Below, one piece after another: positions 48,070 through 56,593 of a stretch of 56,991 nucleotides of DNA. The notes below the pieces were generated by a model, which did not search any database, was not told the origin of the DNA, and worked only from the letters and a program-made list of their open reading frames with translations. Each line of letters begins with the position of its first letter. Position 1 is the first letter of the stretch. The translations under genes were made by a program, and so were the position numbers. Source of the stretch: Sagittula marina (lineage in GTDB: Bacteria; Pseudomonadota; Alphaproteobacteria; Rhodobacterales; Rhodobacteraceae); assembly GCF_014196795.1 (NCBI RefSeq), contig NZ_JACIEJ010000018.1:1-56991 (forward strand), given 5' to 3'.

Positions 48070-51000
48070 TCAGGCAACATCCACGTAGAGGAGAACGTCC
48101 TGGAAGTCGTCGTCACTGCGTCCATTGCGCAGCAGATCTTCGAAGCCGATGATCAAGGCACCCTCATCATCGTCAGAGACCCCGGACATGACGTGCTCCA
48201 TCCCATCGGGATTCAGGTCGGCATCGTGCGAGAAAAACACGTTGACCCCGCTGAGGACCGTGCCCTGGCTGGCAAGATCAAAGCCACCTGCTCCGTTGTC
48301 GACGAACTCGAAGCTGTCAGCCGTGAACTCGGCCTCGCTGATACGCCGCGCACCGTCCTGAACGAGGAAGAAACCGATGTCGTTGTCGGGATCGCTCACG
48401 GTGATGTCGATCGGCGCGGTGGCGGTCTTTGCATTGGTGGCCAGGATCGTGACATTGACCAATTGTCCGGTCGGGTCGATTTCATAGTAACCGACCGTGT
48501 TGCTGAAGCCCGCTGCGGCATTGGCCGCGAAGGTCACAGACATGTCAGTGATGTTGAACCCATTCAGGAAGTCAGCGTTCACGATACCATTGATCTCGCT
48601 CGCGCCGACAGCTCTGCCCTCCGCAAGTGGGGCCAGGAAGCTATGGAAACTGACGTCGGTGCCATCTTCGAGGCGCGCCGCCATGAAGTCGCCACCGCTC
48701 AGCCCGGTGCCGATCGTCAACGAGCCTTCAAACGCGCCGTCGCCGTCGCTGTCAATCTGGAGGACGCCGGTCAGCGCATCGTACAGCAGGCCTTCACGGA
48801 CGAGGCTTGCACCACGGAACTTGAGCGCGTCTTCATGCGTGAAGTCGGTGATGGTGTCGCCCAGCAGTTCCGCCAGAGTGCCCAGTACCTTGTCGAAACC
48901 ATCCCCCAAGGTGATCAAGTCGACACCGGCGCCGGGATCGATGCTGTCGTCGCCAGAGCCGCCGTCGATCTCATCCGCGCCAGTGCCGCCGCTGAGGGTG
49001 TCGGCGCCTCCGCCACCCTCGACCGTGTCGTCATCGGCACCCCCGTCGAGCAGATCATCACCCTCGCCACCGCGGAGGGTATCAGACCCACGGCTGCCGG
49101 CGTATATGTCATTTCCCGGGGTGCCCTCGAAAAGGTTGTCGTCCGCGTCACCCAAAAGGGCACCGGGAGAGGTCAGTTCCAGCAACGCCTCGCGCACCGA
49201 GTCCCCGATGTCGGTGGAGCTGCTGGAAATCGGCACCACGCTGCTGCGACGGAAGGCGGACGATATGCCTTCGTAGAAGCTTTCGGCACCGCTTGTGACG
49301 GCGAAAATCGGGGCAACATTGCCGATACCGAACTGGCTGGCCAGGGTTTCGAGAAACAGCTCTGAGCCGCTGTCCGGCAGTGACGGGACGTAGCCGTACT
49401 CTTCGGTTCCGTCGACCGGGGTTTCGCCCACTTCGTCGCCCCAGTGGACCTCGTGGTCATCGGCCACGTCTTCCCCGGCCACATCCGCGGCAGCCGCCGC
49501 ATCATCGCCGGCCACTACGATGCCCTCGGTTTCAAGGAAGTCCCTGATCGTGTTTTCGTCGAGCCCGTAGTCGGCGGCGCTATGCGCCGGCGCATCCGTT
49601 GCGATGAGAATGATCTTCTGAGTGTCTTCCCGCAGGTTCAGCCCCACGCCATTCGCCGCGCGCCAAAGACCGACGTACTGCGCTTCGGGCGTGTCGCCAC
49701 CGCTGAGCGTGGACAACGCGGCGAGACCGGCTTCGAAATCTGCCACCGATGCCGTCAGTGGAAGGTCGGCGCGGTAAAGGTAATCGCCCGCGCTGCCGTA
49801 GGGAGATTCCGGCTTGTCAACGAAGGACGCGATGGCAAACTGGGAGTCCGGCGACGTGGCCAGAACAGAGGCCGCGATGGACCGCGCGTTCGACACGAAG
49901 TTGGCCAGATCATCGGAATAGGATCCGGACAGGTCCACGAGAAAGATGAAATCGACCGGCGGACAGCCATAGGGGCCGTCACCGGTAATGTCGATGACAC
50001 CATCCGCGAATTTCAGCTTTTCGATGTTCCGCAGCGTGTCGGTCCCATCGGTGCCATCGGTGATATGCGTAACGGTAAAGACCCCCGTCGTATCATCTTT
50101 TTCGACGGTGTATTCGGCGCACAGACCGGAGAAGGCCGCGACATCGCCGGTGCCATCGCCGCCGTCGATGTCATCGTTGCCCGCACCGCCCCACATTTCG
50201 TCGTCACCGGCACCGCCAATGATGGTGTCGTCGCCGCCCGCACCGTGGATGACGTCCGCTTCGCCCTTACCGTCAAGCGTGTTGGCCACCTGGTTGCCGA
50301 TCAGCACGTCTTTGCCGGAACTGCCGTCAGCGTCCTCGATGACCACGCCTTTGGCAATGGAATAACCGCCGAGATCGTAGCTCGTGGCGGAGCTGAAAAC
50401 GCGCGAGAAGAACCCCCCGGCATGATATTCGGCAGAGGCGCCCATCCCGCTATCAAAGAAGTCGAGCTTGAATTCCGTCGGAAGGTCGGACGCCACGGTG
50501 GCGGAGGTGGCCAGATCGTCGATCCAGGCCTTGTCTTCGGCGTTCACCGTTGTGTCGAGCGTCGCATCGTTGAGGTTGATAAGAACCCGCATCGCGCCGG
50601 AATAGGCGATCTTGTCGCGCGCGCCGTCAGTCTGATTGTCCCAGATCGCGTAAAAGGCACGACCGATCGACACGGAGCCATCGCTGCCGTCAAGGTCGAG
50701 CGCCGTCGTGCCGGCATCTGTCAGGTTGTAGGTTGTCGCGGTGGTATTGGTGGAGGTGTCCACGCCGTACATCGCCTGGATTGCGGCAATGTCCAGCGCC
50801 ATGGGCGTGACGGAATAGCCGTAAGCCTTGTTGTCATATTTGACGTCGAGGCCGCCGCGTTCGTACGACATGACAGTGTAGCGGTTGTTGTCGAGCTGAT
50901 GGTCGCCGGCACCGGTGGCAGCGGAAATTGCCCAAGGCACCCCGGGCGCGCCGTGCGGATGCGACATGGCGAGGCCGTGACCGATTTCATGCAGTGAGAC

Positions 51001-51441
51001 CCGGTTGACCGGCGCACCTGCGCCGGTCTCCGGCGTGATCGACATGCCGGTGTTTGTTGAAAACACGCCGAAGCTTTCACCGCCCGTCGACGGAAACTGC
51101 ATGAAGCCGTTCAACCCGCCAGAGGGTGATTGAAGGCTGTTTGCGAAACCGAACTGGAAATTCGCATCGTCGAAGGTTGCTTCGGCCGTGAAGGACAATC
51201 CAGACACCGCGGCCCAGCCATTGAGGGCGGCCGTGAGGTGGCCCTGCATGGCAGTCGTCACGGCAACGGCGGTGCCGGTGCGACCACTGTCTGTAATTGC
51301 CGTGTTGATGGTGGTCAATTCGCCTGACCCTGCGAAAGAATAGGTCAGGTCGCCAACATCCGCCAAATTCCAGATAGGCGAGGACTCCAGCCCTTTCAAA
51401 AAAGTATTGTCGGTTGCGGTATGCGTTGTGGTGTTAGCCAT
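48070..51441 (-). CDS. Secreted RTX metalloprotease with VWA and DUF4114 domains
   Basis: A 1123-residue multidomain exoprotein without an N-terminal signal peptide. An M10/serralysin-type protease domain comes first, with zinc motif HEIGHGLAMSH at residues 151-161 and a Met-turn VMSY near 190. A first RTX calcium-binding block is at about 395-432, a von Willebrand A domain from about 497 with an intact MIDAS start DLSGS (503-507), a second RTX block at about 765-845, and a C-terminal DUF4114 domain at about 1020-1120. RTX repeats and lack of a Sec signal imply type I secretion, but no type I exporter is encoded in this replicon. It follows a small exported protein gene in the same operon. 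Confidence 0.9.
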   Translation of the reverse strand: MANTTTHTATDNTFLKGLESSPIWNLADVGDLTYSFAGSGELTTINTAITDSGRTGTAVAVTTAMQGHLTAALNGWAAVSGLSFTAEATFDDANFQFGFANSLQSPSGGLNGFMQFPSTGGESFGVFSTNTGMSITPETGAGAPVNRVSLHEIGHGLAMSHPHGAPGVPWAISAATGAGDHQLDNNRYTVMSYERGGLDVKYDNKAYGYSVTPMALDIAAIQAMYGVDTSTNTTATTYNLTDAGTTALDLDGSDGSVSIGRAFYAIWDNQTDGARDKIAYSGAMRVLINLNDATLDTTVNAEDKAWIDDLATSATVASDLPTEFKLDFFDSGMGASAEYHAGGFFSRVFSSATSYDLGGYSIAKGVVIEDADGSSGKDVLIGNQVANTLDGKGEADVIHGAGGDDTIIGGAGDDEMWGGAGNDDIDGGDGTGDVAAFSGLCAEYTVEKDDTTGVFTVTHITDGTDGTDTLRNIEKLKFADGVIDITGDGPYGCPPVDFIFLVDLSGSYSDDLANFVSNARSIAASVLATSPDSQFAIASFVDKPESPYGSAGDYLYRADLPLTASVADFEAGLAALSTLSGGDTPEAQYVGLWRAANGVGLNLREDTQKIILIATDAPAHSAADYGLDENTIRDFLETEGIVVAGDDAAAAADVAGEDVADDHEVHWGDEVGETPVDGTEEYGYVPSLPDSGSELFLETLASQFGIGNVAPIFAVTSGAESFYEGISSAFRRSSVVPISSSSTDIGDSVREALLELTSPGALLGDADDNLFEGTPGNDIYAGSRGSDTLRGGEGDDLLDGGADDDTVEGGGGADTLSGGTGADEIDGGSGDDSIDPGAGVDLITLGDGFDKVLGTLAELLGDTITDFTHEDALKFRGASLVREGLLYDALTGVLQIDSDGDGAFEGSLTIGTGLSGGDFMAARLEDGTDVSFHSFLAPLAEGRAVGASEINGIVNADFLNGFNITDMSVTFAANAAAGFSNTVGYYEIDPTGQLVNVTILATNAKTATAPIDITVSDPDNDIGFFLVQDGARRISEAEFTADSFEFVDNGAGGFDLASQGTVLSGVNVFFSHDADLNPDGMEHVMSGVSDDDEGALIIGFEDLLRNGRSDDDFQDVLLYVDVA

Positions 51442-51473
51442 AATTCAGTGCCCTATCCGATAAAATTTTGATT

Positions 51474-52103
51474 TTAATTACACTTTTCCAATAACGCGCT
51501 GGTTTTGCGCGCAAGTTCTTTTCGGCTGGCCGGGGTTGAAACAATGGCCTTCCGATAGCGAGCGGAAACCCAGAAAACCCTGCCGCTCAATACGGCTCCT
51601 GCTTCGAGGACGGGCTGCTGGGGTTCACTGGTTATACGTAAAATATCCTCGCCGTTTTCGCGCATGACCAACGTATCCGCTTCAGAGCGAAACACGATGT
51701 GCCGCAATAGGCTGTCAACTTCCGGCGCATAGAGGTGCACGACTTGTAGTGGCGTCATGGCGCAATCTTCATCTTCGCCACATGCTGGTGTCGTTTCCGG
51801 GTAATGCCACGGCATCAAATCCAGAAAGAAACGCTCCGAGATGGAAATTTCGGAGCCTGTCTCAAGCGCCGCCAAGGCGTCTTCGGCAGCGGCATTCTTG
51901 GGGTGGGTCCAGAATTCTTCGGCCCAGAAGCCGTCTCCGTCGCGCCCGACTGATACATGAATGTCATTGGTCTGGAAGCTCATACCCGGCAAGCATGACA
52001 CGCGCGCATCATCAGCCATGCCGACGCCCGGAGTTGCGGCAAATAACGAGAGCGTCGCAAAGAGCAAAAGCAGCTTGAGAGGCAGCGCACGAATGGTTTG
52101 CAT
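51474..52103 (-). CDS. Exported protein of unknown function, upstream of the RTX protease
   Basis: A 209-residue protein with a clear signal peptide (hydrophobic residues 9-23, probable cleavage after GVGMA near 30). The mature part has four cysteines (VSCLPG, PACGEDEDCAM, LEKCN) that could form disulfides. The gene lies only 32 bases before the protease start on the same strand, so the two are likely co-transcribed. I do not recognise the family. Serralysins often have small periplasmic inhibitors next to them, but this protein is larger and shows no inhibitor motif I can name. Confidence 0.75.
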   Translation of the reverse strand: MQTIRALPLKLLLLFATLSLFAATPGVGMADDARVSCLPGMSFQTNDIHVSVGRDGDGFWAEEFWTHPKNAAAEDALAALETGSEISISERFFLDLMPWHYPETTPACGEDEDCAMTPLQVVHLYAPEVDSLLRHIVFRSEADTLVMRENGEDILRITSEPQQPVLEAGAVLSGRVFWVSARYRKAIVSTPASRKELARKTSALLEKCN

Positions 52104-52615
52104 TAAAATTTGCCTTAGACATCAATAAAATCCCCTAAAATCAGGGAGAGATAAAGTGCTTCATGAACGCAAAGTAAAATAAATTTGAATCATTCTATTA
52201 CCTATAGTTTACACAAGATTCTCGATGAATCAACGAAAATTATTCGCCATCCAAGGCGCTAACTTGTTAGGCTCCTTAACTATTTCTGCAGTGGAGAAGA
52301 TTCGCGGTTCAGTTCCAGGGCGATCCTTTGTCCTCCTGTCATGACTGCAGAGTCGAAGATGAAAGCGCGGATCAGGATGAAACCGGGCATTGGAAGATTC
52401 GCACGCGTCATCCCCCTCTCCACACGTTGTCCGTCCCGCTTGACACCGGCAACACCCCCGCTTTAGACGGCTTGCAGGTCTTGGACACCTGCCGCCTGCA
52501 GACACCTTGTCACGGTGAAGTCCAAAGCGAAGACGATCCTCACCCTCGAAGCATTTCGTAGGTGGGCAATGCAGGCCCCCATCCCAATCGGAATGCCTCA
52601 GACGAGGAGTGTGCG
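52104..52615. other. AT-rich divergent intergenic region
   Basis: About 510 bases between the RTX operon and the MATE gene. The first 140 or so are strikingly AT-rich compared with the rest of the replicon and presumably hold the RTX operon promoter. The rest has normal composition, and I see no gene in it on either strand. Confidence 0.5.
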
Positions 52616-54010
52616 ATGTCGTCTCAAAACGCATCCGAGAACCGATTTTTGACGCGCCCGACCGGGCCGCTTTTTGTCGCAAATGCCGTGCCCATGCTGG
52701 TCGTCATGTTGATGAGCGGCGTGTTGACGGTGGTCGACGCCGCCTTTCTCGGGCGGTTCGTGGGGACGGATGCCCTTGCTGCGGTCAGTGTCGTTTTCCC
52801 TGCCGTCATGATCACCATTGCGCTTTCGACGCTGGTGGGAAGTGGCATGTCCAGCCTGCTCGCGCGCCATCTGGGGGCGGGCAAAACCGGCGACGCGCAG
52901 GCCGTCTTTGCACAGGCGCATGGGTTGGCGTTGTTCCTGTCGGCAGTGTCGATCGCGCTGTTCGGACTGGGCGGTGGCCTTGCGACCAGGACTTTGGCCG
53001 CGAACCAACCAGTGGTCGCGCGCATGGCCTATACCTATCTCGCGATCCTGATCGGCGCGACGCCGATACAATTGCTGCTGAGCGTCCATGCCGATGCGGG
53101 ACGAAACGAAGGGCGCGCGGGCTTGATGGCGCTGTTGTCGCTTGGCGTGACCCTTGCCAACATCGTGCTGGATTACCTGCTGATTGCGCGACTGCACATG
53201 GGCGTGGCGGGGTCGGCCTGGGGGACAGCGATGGCGCAGGGGCTTGGCCTGGCGCTGTTGCTTGGGCTTCGACTGTTTGGCACGGGGCCCCTGACGCTCC
53301 CAGGCCTTTTGCGGGCGCGCTGGATCGGCGGATGGCGGGCCATCACGACGCTTGGCGCACCTGTCAGCCTGAGCTTTGTCGGAATCGCCCTGGTGTCGGC
53401 CACCGTCATCACAACCCTGCGCCTCTCGGCTGGACCCGGATATGTTGACAGTATCGCCGCCTATGGGATCGTGACGCGGATGTTCAGCTTTGCGTTTATG
53501 CCGATGATGGCGATAGCCCTAGCAACGCAGGCCATCGTGGGCAACAACGTGGGCGCGAGGCTCTATCACCGCTCGGATGCGGTGCTGCGCCTCGCGCTGA
53601 TCGTTGCTTTTGTCTATTGCGGAACGGTCGAAGCGGCCATGTTGCTGGGCCAGCCATGGATCGGCCCCGCCTTCGTATCAGAGACGGCGGTCATTGCCGG
53701 CGTCGGAAATGTCTTGCACAAAATGGCCGCGCTATACCTCTTTACCGGCCCGGTTCTGGTGCTCGCCATGTATTTTCAAGCCATCGGACGGCCTGCGGTG
53801 ACGGCTGCCCTGACGCTGGCAAAGCCCTTCCTGCTGAGCCCGCTTCTGATCGCCACCTTGGGGCTTGCCTTGGGTGAGGGCGCGATGTGGTATGCTTTCC
53901 CGATCGCAGATGGGATCGTGGCTGCGATCGCGCTCTGGATCGTTGCCAGCAGTCGGTCGCACAGCACTCCAACCAGCGGCTTCGGCCTGACCTTTCAAAA
54001 GGACACGTGA
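52616..54010 (+). CDS. MATE-family efflux transporter
   Basis: A 464-residue membrane protein with about twelve hydrophobic segments in two related halves, and MATE blocks near the N terminus (LMSGVLTVVDAAFLGRFVGTDALAAVSV, STLVGSGMSSLLARHLGAG) and in the second half (PMMAIALATQAIVGNNVGA). GAGGAG precedes ATG 52616; the frame from 52562 is longer but lacks a ribosome site. It should export drugs or metabolites using Na+ or H+. The downstream gene overlaps its stop by one base. Confidence 0.9.
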   Translation: MSSQNASENRFLTRPTGPLFVANAVPMLVVMLMSGVLTVVDAAFLGRFVGTDALAAVSVVFPAVMITIALSTLVGSGMSSLLARHLGAGKTGDAQAVFAQAHGLALFLSAVSIALFGLGGGLATRTLAANQPVVARMAYTYLAILIGATPIQLLLSVHADAGRNEGRAGLMALLSLGVTLANIVLDYLLIARLHMGVAGSAWGTAMAQGLGLALLLGLRLFGTGPLTLPGLLRARWIGGWRAITTLGAPVSLSFVGIALVSATVITTLRLSAGPGYVDSIAAYGIVTRMFSFAFMPMMAIALATQAIVGNNVGARLYHRSDAVLRLALIVAFVYCGTVEAAMLLGQPWIGPAFVSETAVIAGVGNVLHKMAALYLFTGPVLVLAMYFQAIGRPAVTAALTLAKPFLLSPLLIATLGLALGEGAMWYAFPIADGIVAAIALWIVASSRSHSTPTSGFGLTFQKDT

Positions 54011-54435
54011 TGTCACTGAAATCACTGCATACTGCCAAGGCCCAAGCGCGTGCTCTGCGCGAAGGGCTTGCGACGCAGGGAACGGCAATAAGCCATTCCC
54101 AAGCATTGGAGCTGGTGGCCCGTCAAAACGGCGCACGGGACTGGAACACCTTGCAGGCCAGATTGGCCAAGGCAGAGCCGGCCCCGCTACAGATTGATGC
54201 CGAGGTCCGCGGTCAATATCTGGGTCAGGACTTTACCGGACGGATCGTGGGTCTGACCAGGGTCGGCCGGCATTTTCAGGTTTCGCTTCAGCTGAATGCC
54301 CCGGTCGACGTCGTGCAGTTCGAGAGCTTTTCAAGCTTGCGCCATCACATCAGGGGCACCATCGGAGCCGACGGGAAATCACCGCAAAAGACATCCAACG
54401 GGGCACCACATCTGGTCATCACCCTTCCGAATTGA
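54010..54435 (+). CDS. Small glyoxalase-superfamily-related protein
   Basis: A 141-residue protein. The N-terminal segment AKAQARALREGLATQGTAIS followed by HSQALELVARQNGARDWNTL is typical of the short glyoxalase-related (Glyoxalase_8-type) proteins found in Rhodobacterales. The rest has a beta-rich pattern (GRIVGLTRVGRHFQVSLQLN). No metal-binding signature is obvious and no enzymatic role is assigned. It is translationally coupled to the MATE gene (TGATG). Confidence 0.7.
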   Translation: MSLKSLHTAKAQARALREGLATQGTAISHSQALELVARQNGARDWNTLQARLAKAEPAPLQIDAEVRGQYLGQDFTGRIVGLTRVGRHFQVSLQLNAPVDVVQFESFSSLRHHIRGTIGADGKSPQKTSNGAPHLVITLPN

Positions 54436-54524
54436 TTGCGACCGGAGCCAAGGATGCGCGCCGCTGAACGGGCAAAATCAAGGGTGCAAGCCCCGCATCA
54501 CAATGCGCTGCGGGCGCAATATCG

Positions 54525-55322
54525 TCAGCGATAGGACGTCCGCAGCAAAGAGCGATAGCGGTCAAGACCGCCTTCCAGGTGGGCCTTCATGGCGGCCTCG
54601 GCGGCGTCGGGGTCGCCGTTGATGATCGCGTCAATGATGCGGTTGTGTTCTGCCACCAGATCCGGGTTCGGCACGTAGGCGCGCGCTGGCCCGTTGCCTG
54701 CCTCCAGTTCAACCCGAGGCACCAACCCAGAGCGGATCAGCGACAGAAACTCGGGAAACCTTTTGTTTTGAGAGGCTTCGGCAATAGCGTAGTGAAAGGC
54801 AAAGTCCGCCTCGCGGGTCGATACGCCGGTGTCAAAGCACTTCGAGAGATCCTCCTGCGCCCGCACGATCTTGTCGATCTGTGCGCCGGAGCGTCTTAAC
54901 GCGGCGAGCGCAGCGGACCGGATTTCAAACGCGGAGCGCAACTCGAACAGCTCGATGACACCGGACAGCCGCTCTGTATCAAGATCGGCAAAGGGCTTTT
55001 GCTGCACTTTGACAGGGTCCAGCGCGTAGACGCCTGATCCTTTGCGCGCTTCCACCAGCCCCTCGGTGCGCAACTGCGCGAAAGCCTCCCGCACCACGGT
55101 ACGGCTCACAGAGTGCTGGCGGGTCAGTTCTGCTTCGCTGGGCAAACGATCCCCGGGCTTGACCTGTCCCGACACAATTCTGGACCGCAGATCCTCTGCG
55201 ATCAGGGCGACACGGGTGCGCACAGGTGTGGAGGTCGTCGTGTTGGGCAAAGGGAACAGCTTTCTTCTTATCCTACAGATTTCATGAATAGCGGCTTTTA
55301 GGCCCTGCCGTCCAGCCGCCAT
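54525..55322 (-). CDS. GntR-family regulator, FadR subfamily (FCD domain) 2
   Basis: About 265 residues if ATG 55322 is used; the start is uncertain because no good ribosome site is seen, and conserved sequence begins only at TPVRTRVALIAEDLRSRIVSG. The winged helix-turn-helix (LPSEAELTRQHSVSRTVVREAFAQL) and FCD domain (ADFAFHYAIAEA, AEHNRI, MKAHLEGG) match the regulator at 6768-7520 closely. It is divergent from the enolase-superfamily gene with the two operator-like 9-mers between them. It probably senses a sugar acid handled by that operon. Confidence 0.87.
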   Translation of the reverse strand: MAAGRQGLKAAIHEICRIRRKLFPLPNTTTSTPVRTRVALIAEDLRSRIVSGQVKPGDRLPSEAELTRQHSVSRTVVREAFAQLRTEGLVEARKGSGVYALDPVKVQQKPFADLDTERLSGVIELFELRSAFEIRSAALAALRRSGAQIDKIVRAQEDLSKCFDTGVSTREADFAFHYAIAEASQNKRFPEFLSLIRSGLVPRVELEAGNGPARAYVPNPDLVAEHNRIIDAIINGDPDAAEAAMKAHLEGGLDRYRSLLRTSYR

Positions 55323-55376
55323 GCCCCACCATATGGCGGAAAACCACCCCATACCGGTTGACGGATCGCGAAAATC

Positions 55377-55397
55377 TGTATTACAAGCTGTCATACA
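55377..55397. promoter_or_regulatory. Two candidate GntR operator half-sites before the enolase-superfamily operon
   Basis: TGTATTACA (55377-55385) and TGTCATACA (55389-55397) lie downstream of a TTGACG (55358-55363), where a -10 box would be. The second is identical to the kdgF copy. Confidence 0.5.
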
Positions 55398-55444
55398 GAA
55401 ATAACAACGGCACAGTTTCGTGCCGTAATACGAGGACCGCAAAC

Positions 55445-56593
55445 GTGATCATCACTGATGTCTCTGCACGAGTGTTCAAGCACACGACACGACGCCACTC
55501 GGACAGTGCAGGCCATGCTCATCCCGGCGATCCGCATCAAGTGTTGCAAGGCATTCTGACGATCCGTACGGAAGACGGCCACGAAGGCCACAGCTTTGCC
55601 CCGCCAGAGGTCATGCGCCCGCATGTGCTGGACAAATTCGTCCGCAAGGTTCTGATCGGACAGGACCACCGCGACCGGGAACGCCTGTGGCAGGATCTGG
55701 CCCATTGGCAGCGTGGATCGGCGGCGCAGCTGACCGACCGCACGCTGGCCGTAGTGGACTGTGCGCTATGGGATCTGGCCGGGCGCAGCCTGAACCAGCC
55801 AGTTTACAAGCTGATTGGCGGCTATCGTGACAAGGTGCGGGCCTATGGCTCCATCATGTGCGGCGACGAGATTGAAAACGGTCTTGCCACGCCCGAAGAT
55901 TATGCTCGCTTTGCGGAAACGCTTGTGGCGCGCGGCTACAAGGGGATCAAATTGCACACATGGATGCCCCCGGTCAGCTGGGCGCCGGATGTGCGTATGG
56001 ACCTGAAGGCCTGCGCCGCCGTGCGCGAGGCGGTCGGCCCCGACATCAGCCTGATGATCGACGCCTTCCACTGGTATTCACGCACCGAAGCGCTGGAGCT
56101 GGGGCGCGGACTGGAAAAGCTCGGGTTCGACTGGATCGAAGAGCCGATGGACGAACAATCCATGTCCTCCTATCGCTGGTTGTCAGACAACTTGGACATT
56201 CCTGTCATCGGACCCGAAAGCGCTGCGGGCAAACATTGGCATCGCGCCGAATGGATCACCTCCGGCGCCTGCGATATCCTGCGCACCGGCGTCAACGATG
56301 TGGGCGGCATCACGCCCGCGCTCAAGACACTGCATCTGGCCGAAGCCTTTGGCATGCACTGCGAGGTGCACGGCAACACGGCGATGAACCTTCAGGTCGT
56401 GGCAGCGGTCAAGAACTGCCGTTGGTACGAACGCGGGCTGCTGCATCCGTTCCTCGAATACGATGATGGCTTCGACTACCTGAAATCTCTGTCCGACCCT
56501 ATGGATGCGGACGGTTTCGTGCATGTCCCTGACCGGCCCGGTCTTGGCGAAGACATCGACTTCGACTTCATCATGGAGAACCTGGTGCCATGA
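55445..56593 (+). CDS. Enolase-superfamily (mandelate racemase type) sugar-acid dehydratase
   Basis: A 382-residue enolase-superfamily enzyme. A Lys lies at the end of the second barrel strand (GYKGIKLHTW), metal ligands in LMIDAFHWY, WIEEPMDE and GPESAAG, and a His in CEVHGNT. This is the mandelate-racemase subgroup, which mostly dehydrates aldonic or aldaric acids. It is only distantly like Gci in this replicon. GTG 55445 behind GAGG is the preferred start; the upstream frame crosses the promoter. It is coupled to the SGNH hydrolase by ATGA. The exact substrate is unknown. Confidence 0.87.
   Translation: MIITDVSARVFKHTTRRHSDSAGHAHPGDPHQVLQGILTIRTEDGHEGHSFAPPEVMRPHVLDKFVRKVLIGQDHRDRERLWQDLAHWQRGSAAQLTDRTLAVVDCALWDLAGRSLNQPVYKLIGGYRDKVRAYGSIMCGDEIENGLATPEDYARFAETLVARGYKGIKLHTWMPPVSWAPDVRMDLKACAAVREAVGPDISLMIDAFHWYSRTEALELGRGLEKLGFDWIEEPMDEQSMSSYRWLSDNLDIPVIGPESAAGKHWHRAEWITSGACDILRTGVNDVGGITPALKTLHLAEAFGMHCEVHGNTAMNLQVVAAVKNCRWYERGLLHPFLEYDDGFDYLKSLSDPMDADGFVHVPDRPGLGEDIDFDFIMENLVP

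Noticed and set aside
48980-49150. Short repeated units that could look like a CRISPR or tandem repeat array
   Set aside because: They encode the glycine/aspartate-rich RTX nonapeptide repeats of the metalloprotease; there are no uniform spacers.
49444-50997. 517-codon plus-strand frame inside the RTX protease gene
   Set aside because: Shadow of the Asp/Gly-rich repeats; no domain or ribosome site.
52230-52682. 150-codon minus-strand frame upstream of the MATE gene
   Set aside because: Arg/Cys-rich translation, no ribosome site, overlaps the start of the MATE gene and matches no family I recognise.
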